DNA of 11,212 nucleotides from Thermoprotei archaeon. GTDB lineage: Archaea; Thermoproteota; Thermoprotei_A; Sulfolobales; WANQ01. The notes beneath the pieces are model-generated. The model searched no databases and was not told where the DNA came from. It saw only the letters and a list, made by a program, of their open reading frames with translations. This document shows, piece after piece, positions 7,201 to 11,212 of this stretch. The DNA lies in the NCBI GenBank assembly GCA_027038805.1, contig JALWGO010000159.1, forward strand, positions 1 through 11,212. The letters run 5' to 3'. Made by a program: the position numbers and the translations under genes. Position 1 is the first letter of the stretch. Each line of letters opens with the position of its first letter.

Positions 7201-8082
7201 GTGAAAGCACTCGTCTTCCAATATAATGCTATAGTAGTTGACAAGCCCAAGCCCCCGATACCCTACAACCACGTCTTAGTGAGGGTATATGCCGTAGCAT
7301 TAAGTGCTCTAGAAAACGCGGTATATGGTGGACTATTATGGGTTGAGCCTGGGAGAATCCTAGGAGCAGAGGGCTATGGTAGGGTAGAATACCTAGGCGT
7401 TGACGCTGATACAAGTTTCTCGGGAAGACTCATCGCTAGCCTACCTAAAACGGAGAGAGGTATTCCAGGAGTAGACTATGATGGCTTCGCGGCAGAATAT
7501 ACTGCCCAGCCTAGTAGTGGTATAGGATTGCTTCCAAGAGAAGTAGACGATATCGTGGCTGCAACACTAGCTAGTTCTACCTCAATAGCCCTCTACGTTG
7601 CGGAAAAGAGTAGGGGAAAGAATATCCTAATAATAGGTTCGGGTTATACTGGTATTCTCACAGCATATTTCTCCAAGCAAGCCGTAAACATCGTATTAGT
7701 AGGCAACCCTTCAAAGAAGCTTAAGGGAATAGCACGCGGCTTCACTAACGCCCTCTACAACTACAATAAGTTATCAGACATTAAGGGTGAATGGGACATA
7801 GTATTCCTATCAAGCCTCGATGCTCGCGCTAGAATGTATGTCAGAGAAATCGGGCGTGCATCAACTGTAATAGTACACCCATGGCTCGAGCTATTGTCAA
7901 CGAGTATTCGTGGGCTCACTAGGGTAGAAGTTGCTGGCTGGACTCGTACTGGGGAAGCCTATTATGCTGGCAAACAATTACCCGCAGAGCTTAGAGAAGG
8001 GCTCATAAAGGTAATAGATAACTTAGAGGCGGCGCTACCAGTAACTGCTCCAAGAGTAGTCGTAAAACTAGTGAAAGAATAA
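7201..8082 (+). CDS. Zinc-less, cysteine-free MDR-type (alcohol dehydrogenase-like) oxidoreductase
   Basis: 293 aa from GTG 7201, shorter than the usual 330-350 of medium-chain dehydrogenases. An N-terminal GroES-like part (1-130) begins MKALVFQYN and keeps the GxExxG turn as GAEGYG (55-60). A Rossmann domain follows with GSGYTG (146-151) for NAD(P) binding. There is no cysteine in the whole protein: the catalytic-zinc cysteine, the usual histidine of GHE (alanine here) and the four structural-zinc cysteines are all absent. It therefore resembles zinc-independent quinone-oxidoreductase-like MDR proteins, or is a non-catalytic derivative. The segment after the Rossmann fold is short. It is divergent from a HTH regulator and convergent with the aminotransferase. 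Substrate unknown. Confidence 0.78.
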   Translation: MKALVFQYNAIVVDKPKPPIPYNHVLVRVYAVALSALENAVYGGLLWVEPGRILGAEGYGRVEYLGVDADTSFSGRLIASLPKTERGIPGVDYDGFAAEYTAQPSSGIGLLPREVDDIVAATLASSTSIALYVAEKSRGKNILIIGSGYTGILTAYFSKQAVNIVLVGNPSKKLKGIARGFTNALYNYNKLSDIKGEWDIVFLSSLDARARMYVREIGRASTVIVHPWLELLSTSIRGLTRVEVAGWTRTGEAYYAGKQLPAELREGLIKVIDNLEAALPVTAPRVVVKLVKE

Positions 8083-8131
8083 GTGGAGAAAAAGAAGTAC
8101 GGTATACTACCTTACAACAGTAAACCAGCAA

Positions 8132-9346
8132 CTATTTCTTTAACTCACTCTTCAATAGATTACCCAGTCTCCTAATACCTTCAACAATCTTGCTTGGCGG
8201 TGGGAAACTAAAGTTCAGCCTCATGGTATTCGCTCCGCTACCGTCGACAAAGAATGATTTCCCGGGAACATATATTACTCCATGTTCTATTGCCTTAGGT
8301 AGCAATGCCTTAGTATCTATTCCCTCGGGTAAATAGGCGAATATAAATAATCCTCCAACGGGTTTCGTCCACCTCGAACCCTCGGGGAAGTATTCTTCCA
8401 GTGCCTCTAACATTATATTCTTCTTCTTACGGTAGAGTTCCCTTACTCTTGGCAGATATCTTTCTATGACCCTCCTCCGTATTGCTTCAGCCACTATGTA
8501 CTGGTTTAAAGTCGGCGTATGTAGGTCTAGGTTCTGTTTAGCTCTCTCAAATACCCCTACTAGTTCCTCGTGGGCTATTATCCACCCTATGCGTAGACCC
8601 GGCGACAATATCTTGCTAATAGTTGAGATATATACTACTCTACCACTAGTATCCATGGCTTTCAAGTGCTTAAACGATACGGGCTCGAAGAGGAAGTGGC
8701 TATAGGGGTCGTCTTCAATTATTAGGAAATCATATCTCTCTGCAAGCTCAAGCAAGTGCTTGCGTCTATCATTACTCATCGTAACACCACTTGGGTTCTG
8801 GGCAGTTGGAACCGTGTAGACGAACTTGACCCTCCTACCCTCACTATAGATTTGCTTTAACTTCTCCTCCAATACATCTGTGCGCATACCGTCTTCATCA
8901 ATAGGTATACCGATGAACTCTGGCTGGCTGAGCTTGAACACGTTTATAGCGGCAAGATACGTTGGTAGCTCAACCACTACTAGATCCCCGGGATCTATTA
9001 GAGTACGCGAGATAATATCAAGGGCCTGCTGACTGCCCGTAGTAATCAATATGTTCTCGGGCTTACAGAGTATCATAACCCTAGCCATAAAGTGGCACAA
9101 CGCTTCTCTCAGAATCCTAGCACCCTGAGTAGTACCATACTGTAAAGCCATTTCACCATACTCACGTATAATATAACTGGCTATCTCAGCCAACTCCTCC
9201 TTAGGAAAAGTACTTGGATCCGGTAAACCACCAGCCAAGCTGATAACATCACGTGACTCTACAACCTTTAATAGCTCTCTTATCTCTGAAGCCTTCATGA
9301 ACTCGGTACGTTTTGAAAAGAACTTGGAAAACCCTTTAACTGACAC
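8132..9346 (-). CDS. Fold-type I PLP-dependent aminotransferase (LysN/2-aminoadipate aminotransferase-like)
   Basis: 404 aa, full length for class I/II aminotransferases. Seen: ISLAGGLPDPSTFP near the N-terminus, TTGSQQALD for phosphate binding, N184 in TAQNPSG, D212 in EDDPY contacting the pyridine nitrogen, the Schiff-base lysine K245 in STISKILSPGLRIGW, and R376 in TMRLNFS for the substrate carboxylate. The catalytic set is complete. The SLAGGLP opening and EDDPY form are typical of the LysN/kynurenine and aromatic aminotransferase group, which use 2-oxoglutarate with 2-aminoadipate, aromatic or branched-chain amino acids; the exact substrate cannot be told. Cytoplasmic. GTG 9346 is preferred since a TATA-like box lies about 25 bases upstream, giving a leaderless transcript. 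It stands alone and is convergent with the MDR gene. Confidence 0.92.
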   Translation of the reverse strand: MSVKGFSKFFSKRTEFMKASEIRELLKVVESRDVISLAGGLPDPSTFPKEELAEIASYIIREYGEMALQYGTTQGARILREALCHFMARVMILCKPENILITTGSQQALDIISRTLIDPGDLVVVELPTYLAAINVFKLSQPEFIGIPIDEDGMRTDVLEEKLKQIYSEGRRVKFVYTVPTAQNPSGVTMSNDRRKHLLELAERYDFLIIEDDPYSHFLFEPVSFKHLKAMDTSGRVVYISTISKILSPGLRIGWIIAHEELVGVFERAKQNLDLHTPTLNQYIVAEAIRRRVIERYLPRVRELYRKKKNIMLEALEEYFPEGSRWTKPVGGLFIFAYLPEGIDTKALLPKAIEHGVIYVPGKSFFVDGSGANTMRLNFSFPPPSKIVEGIRRLGNLLKSELKK

Positions 9347-9361
9347 GGTGGTTAAACCCGA

Positions 9362-9378
9362 TACTAATTTATTAGAAT
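9362..9378 (-). promoter_or_regulatory. TATA box of the aminotransferase gene
   Basis: The minus strand carries CTAATAAATTAG centred about 24-26 bases upstream of GTG 9346. No ribosome binding site precedes the start, consistent with a leaderless transcript. Confidence 0.5.
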
Positions 9379-9548
9379 ATAAGGTATATTATTATTTATG
9401 GTACACAGTGGGAAAACCATTACAAAAGAATATTCTGGACTAGGAATTCTAACCGTATTTCCGACGATCTACGTATTATGAATAGGTGATAAAGCTTCAT
9501 GATATACTCTTGTATAAAAACTTTCTCATCTTTAGAAAACCTAACCAC

Positions 9549-9556
9549 TATATAAA
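9549..9556 (+). promoter_or_regulatory. TATA box of the first small acidic protein gene
   Basis: TATATAAA is the best archaeal TATA match in the window. Transcription would start near 9578-9582, leaving a leader of about 35 bases that contains the AGGAG ribosome binding site at 9603-9607. Confidence 0.6.
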
Positions 9557-9602
9557 CTTGTAAATATTGGATGAATAGCACATAGTTATACATGTGATGA
9601 AC

Positions 9603-9607
9603 AGGAG
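9603..9607 (+). promoter_or_regulatory. Ribosome binding site setting the start at 9615
   Basis: AGGAG lies 7 bases before ATG 9615. It argues against the earlier GTG 9594 and ATG 9597, and agrees with the start of the downstream paralog, whose product also begins MSP. Confidence 0.65.
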
Positions 9608-9614
9608 AAAACCT

Positions 9615-9830
9615 ATGTCCCCAAATGATATAATAAAGGATTTTGAAGAAAAATACGGTAAAATGGGTGCAAGCTACGAAGACTTAGAAAGATATGTCCT
9701 CTACCTAGAACCCGAGCTACCTGTACCCTACGAGGAGGCGATGATGGACTATAAGAAATGGATGGATGCATTAAACGAGATAGAAAATAGTTTAAATGAA
9801 GAAGAAAACGAGGAAGTAGAAGTAGAATAA
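9615..9830 (+). CDS. Small acidic helical protein, paralog 1
   Basis: 71 aa from ATG 9615 (MSPNDI). The frame opens earlier at GTG 9594, but the AGGAG site and alignment with the second copy favour 9615. By eye about 36 of the first 57 residues match the paralog at 10113, with shared blocks GAS, EDLE, LEPEL, EEAM-type and DYK. The product is acidic with an EENEEVEVE tail, has no cysteine, and looks like a helical hairpin: a helix around EDLERYVLYLE, a proline turn (PELPVP), then a second helix. This pattern loosely resembles the exonuclease VII small subunit (XseB), but no large-subunit gene is nearby and the likeness may be only structural. Function unknown; probably cytoplasmic. It has its own TATA box. 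Confidence 0.75.
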   Translation: MSPNDIIKDFEEKYGKMGASYEDLERYVLYLEPELPVPYEEAMMDYKKWMDALNEIENSLNEEENEEVEVE

Positions 9831-10112
9831 GAAGCAAAGGATATATCAAGGTGCACTAGTTTAAAAATAGTTATAGCAATGAGCTTGACCAGAAAATCAT
9901 TTATAGTATAAGCAGACAATATGGCCTCGTTAGCAAGAACGTAGATGCTTTATTTGCGGAACAGTAAGAAAATAGATTAATTATCTGCTAGGTTAGGTTC
10001 TCGAACTTCTAATTTTATTATACCTATATGCTTTATACATAAAAGTTTATCTATGCAAAAGTTTTTTTAACCTAATAGTATAGCGTAGTTATAGGTAAGG
10101 TGCACGATAGAT
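9831..10112. other. AT-rich spacer between the paralogs with leader-like repeats and a possible gene remnant
   Basis: AAGGTGCAC at 9848-9856 recurs at 10097-10105 in the leader of the second paralog, and TAGTTATAG at 9868-9876 recurs at 10086-10094 (TAGTTATA also at 9583-9590 before the first copy). A start-less open frame at 9860-9967 encodes a protein-like stretch (ELDQKIIYSISRQYGLVSKN and on to a TAA). No intact gene is seen. The right end is the promoter of the second copy. Confidence 0.4.
10031..10071 (+). promoter_or_regulatory. Promoter region of the second small acidic protein gene
   Basis: CTTTATACATAAAAG is followed by two copies of AAAAGTTT (10041-10048 and 10058-10065) spaced 17 bases apart, each leading into a T/A-rich box (TTTATC and TTTTTTTAA). 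Either could act as BRE plus TATA. The box near 10063-10071 would start transcription near 10092 and leave GGTG (10099-10102) as ribosome binding site. Confidence 0.45.
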
Positions 10113-10373
10113 ATGAGCCCCCACGACACTATTAGAGAACTAGAGTATAAGTATGAGAAGATAGGAGCCAGTTTCGAAGACTTAGAAAACTATGTTGTAA
10201 ACCTTGAACCAGAGCTATCAGTGCCGTTAGATGAAGCCATGGTTGATTATAAGAGATGGCTTGACGCTAAGAGGGAGCTTGAGGAGGCAAATGTTACAGA
10301 GGATTCTGAAGAAGTAGAAGTTGTCGATGAAACCGATTATCACTTAGAGTTCAACGACCTAAGACTCCAATAA
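10113..10373 (+). CDS. Small acidic helical protein, paralog 2
   Basis: 86 aa from ATG 10113, preceded by GGTG (10099-10102) at about 10 bases. It is the tandem relative of the gene at 9615 (about 63 percent identity over the first 57 residues by eye), with the same helix, PELSVP turn, helix order: EDLENYVVNLEPELSVP then DEAMVDYKRWLDAKRELEE. It carries a longer, still acidic tail (about 60-86) ending in HLEFNDLRLQ. No cysteine, signal peptide or membrane segment. The copies have diverged enough to be old rather than recent duplicates, and the conserved core between residues 1 and 57 suggests both are expressed and under selection. Function unknown; see the first copy for the weak XseB-like resemblance. 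A T-tract terminator follows. Confidence 0.78.
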   Translation: MSPHDTIRELEYKYEKIGASFEDLENYVVNLEPELSVPLDEAMVDYKRWLDAKRELEEANVTEDSEEVEVVDETDYHLEFNDLRLQ

Positions 10374-10404
10374 TATATGTATAATATATTGATGGTTCGC
10401 ATCC

Positions 10405-10433
10405 TTTTCTCTTTATTTTTTTATTTTTTATTT
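10405..10433 (+). terminator. T-rich terminator after the second small acidic gene
   Basis: TTTTCTCTTTA followed by two uninterrupted T runs of 7 and 6 lies 32 bases after the stop codon at 10373. Archaeal RNA polymerase stops at such T tracts without a hairpin. It abuts the stop codon of the convergent zinc-finger gene. Confidence 0.6.
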
Positions 10434-10884
10434 AGAAGGCATAGTACTCTGCCTTATTTACTTCAATGGCTCTCGGTGTTGTTACCTCATGTAGGATTTT
10501 CCTCATTATAACTGAGACTAAGTCTTTATGTTTTCTTCTAACATGATCTTCTACTTTTGCTAATGGTATCTCGATTTTACAGTAGCCGCAATATGCTTTA
10601 CCGTCACCGTATACTACGACTATTGGTTTTACTCTTAAGATATAGGGTGTTAGGAGTCTTAGTAGGGCTTTAGCTCTCCACTCGCTTCCCGCTTTCTCTA
10701 TTACTCTTTGAGTGTATCCTCGCAGCTGATGTTTACTCATACCATACTTGTGTGCGAGCGTGCTCGGACTTATCTCGTTTACGATGTGCTCGTATACTGC
10801 TTGCACGGCATAGCCGTGTCCAGCTAGCGCTTTTACTATAAGGTATTTTACTAGTTTCTCTACTGTGGAATCATATGTTGGCAC
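10432..10884 (-). CDS. HTH plus C2H2 zinc-finger DNA-binding protein
   Basis: 150 aa from GTG 10884, set by GGGTG 7 bases ahead. Residues about 38-64 (SPSTLAHKYGMSKHQLRGYT and on) look like a helix-turn-helix, and residues 98-119 are a C2H2 zinc finger: C99, C102, H114 and H119, spaced C-x2-C-x11-H-x4-H. The rest is basic and helical. HTH and C2H2 combinations are common in crenarchaeal chromosomes and in their viruses and plasmids, so it is a likely DNA-binding regulator, and its presence beside AT-rich duplicated DNA is compatible with a mobile-element origin, though nothing proves this. It is transcribed towards the acidic-protein genes and divergent from the gene at 11091. Target unknown. 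Confidence 0.8.
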   Translation of the reverse strand: MPTYDSTVEKLVKYLIVKALAGHGYAVQAVYEHIVNEISPSTLAHKYGMSKHQLRGYTQRVIEKAGSEWRAKALLRLLTPYILRVKPIVVVYGDGKAYCGYCKIEIPLAKVEDHVRRKHKDLVSVIMRKILHEVTTPRAIEVNKAEYYAF

Positions 10885-10891
10885 TAGTAGG

Positions 10892-10931
10892 CACCCGGAT
10901 AATGTTCTTATATTATTGGTATGGTTTTAAA
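10892..10931 (-). promoter_or_regulatory. TATA box and ribosome binding site of the zinc-finger gene
   Basis: On the minus strand TTTAAAACC (10931-10923) is a TATA box that would start transcription near 10901, and GGGTG (10896-10892) sits 7 bases before GTG 10884. An alternative A/T box lies at 10914-10907. Confidence 0.55.
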
Positions 10932-10972
10932 GATTTAACGCCTAAGCCTTCCGGTATTATCGTTTCACAGCG

Positions 10973-10980
10973 TTTTTATA
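10973..10980 (+). promoter_or_regulatory. Unassigned TATA-like box
   Basis: TTTTTATA is a good TATA match about 110 bases before the next gene start. It could give the gene at 11091 a long leader or drive a short untranslated RNA starting near 11005. No box C/D pair or other RNA signature was found behind it. Confidence 0.3.
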
Positions 10981-11058
10981 CCAAGTAATACTATATTCCG
11001 AGCACTGTACTATCGTGATCCTTAGTTCTTCTATTCGGAGGATTTATTATTTAGATAG

Positions 11059-11069
11059 CCTTATTTTAT
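11059..11069 (+). promoter_or_regulatory. Possible TATA box of the gene at 11091
   Basis: CCTTATTTTAT is centred about 27 bases before the TTG start, the spacing for a leaderless transcript; the G-rich stretch between them (11077-11087) could instead act as a ribosome binding site. Confidence 0.4.
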
Positions 11070-11090
11070 CGTAATAGGGGGCTGGGGTTC

Positions 11091-11212
11091 TTGGAAAGGT
11101 ATTCTAGGATAGCTTATGTAACAGGTTCAACTGAGGCTGCTAGCGATGCATTAAGATTGTTATTGAACGTAGTTGATAGTGCTGGTAGTTTGAGGGAACT
11201 TTGTCTGAGGAT
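11091..11212 (+). CDS. Start of an unidentified protein (C-terminus cut by window edge)
   Basis: An open frame from TTG 11091 to the window end encodes about 40 residues (MERYSRIAYVTGSTEAASDA, then LRLLLNVVDSAGSLREL). The frame is closed by TAG at 11052-11054 and contains no ATG or GTG before TTG, so TTG is the only start. GGGGGCTGGGG precedes it. Codon use fits the neighbours. Too little is visible to name a family. Confidence 0.55.
   Translation, partial: MERYSRIAYVTGSTEAASDALRLLLNVVDSAGSLRELCLR

Larger units (their letters stand above)
9347..9593. other. AT-rich intergenic region between aminotransferase and small acidic protein
   Basis: About 247 bases without a convincing gene. It holds the promoters of both flanking genes, a perfect 10-base palindrome AGAATATTCT (9427-9436) close to TAGGAATTCTA (9441-9451), and a 27-codon frame from ATG 9398 to TGA 9481 that I do not call as a gene. 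Confidence 0.5.

Noticed and set aside
9420..9455. Palindromes AGAATATTCT and TAGGAATTCTA as a mobile-element end or operator
   Set aside because: Short, AT-rich and not repeated elsewhere in the window; no transposase nearby.
9594..9600. GTGATGA resembling box C of a C/D guide RNA
   Set aside because: No matching box D (CTGA) at a suitable distance, and the bases fall in the leader of the small acidic gene.
9613..9849. Minus-strand frame opposite the first small acidic gene
   Set aside because: The plus-strand frame has a TATA box, a ribosome binding site and a paralog; the minus-strand product is low-complexity leucine and serine.
1..11212. CRISPR array, tRNA, rRNA or intact insertion sequence
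   Set aside because: No regularly spaced repeats, cloverleaf-like sequence or transposase frame was seen on either strand.

Overview
The window reads as the chromosome of a hyperthermophilic crenarchaeon (Thermoproteota), most likely of the order Desulfurococcales or a close relative. The signs are heavy use of ATA, AGA, AGG and CTA codons, frequent GTG and TTG starts, GGTG or GGAGG-type ribosome binding sites, TATA boxes about 25-45 bases ahead of starts, and archaeal protein families such as paired radical SAM proteins and a HTH plus C2H2 zinc-finger protein. No rRNA, tRNA, CRISPR array, intact insertion sequence or phage gene was seen.

Region 1-2724 (minus strand) holds the most striking content: a two-gene unit. 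The first gene encodes a secreted-then-anchored single-pass membrane protein with a cytoplasmic coiled-coil tail. The second, running off the left edge, encodes a tubulin/FtsZ-superfamily GTPase with intact GTP-binding and T7-loop motifs and a long helical C-terminal extension. Together they look like a filament-forming GTPase and its membrane receptor, unexpected in a lineage thought to divide with Cdv/ESCRT-III.

Region 2760-5294 (plus strand) is a divergently transcribed pair of radical SAM proteins, one SplB-like and one with a B12-binding-type N-terminal domain. Region 5308-7086 (minus strand) is a probable three-gene operon: a HTH regulator, a small helical protein, and a three-helix membrane protein whose open frame has no ATG, GTG or TTG start before its membrane segments and appears to begin at CTG behind a strong GGAGGGG. 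The HTH gene is divergent from a cysteine-free, zinc-less MDR-type oxidoreductase (7201-8082).

Region 8132-9346 (minus strand) is a fold-type I PLP aminotransferase of the LysN/2-aminoadipate aminotransferase group. From 9347 the window becomes AT-rich and loosely packed: two tandem paralogous small acidic proteins (9615-9830 and 10113-10373), separated by 282 bases carrying short repeats of their leader and a possible gene remnant, then a T-tract terminator, a HTH plus C2H2 zinc-finger protein (10432-10884, minus strand) and the start of an unidentified gene leaving the right edge (11091 onward). This right part has the look of an accessory segment.
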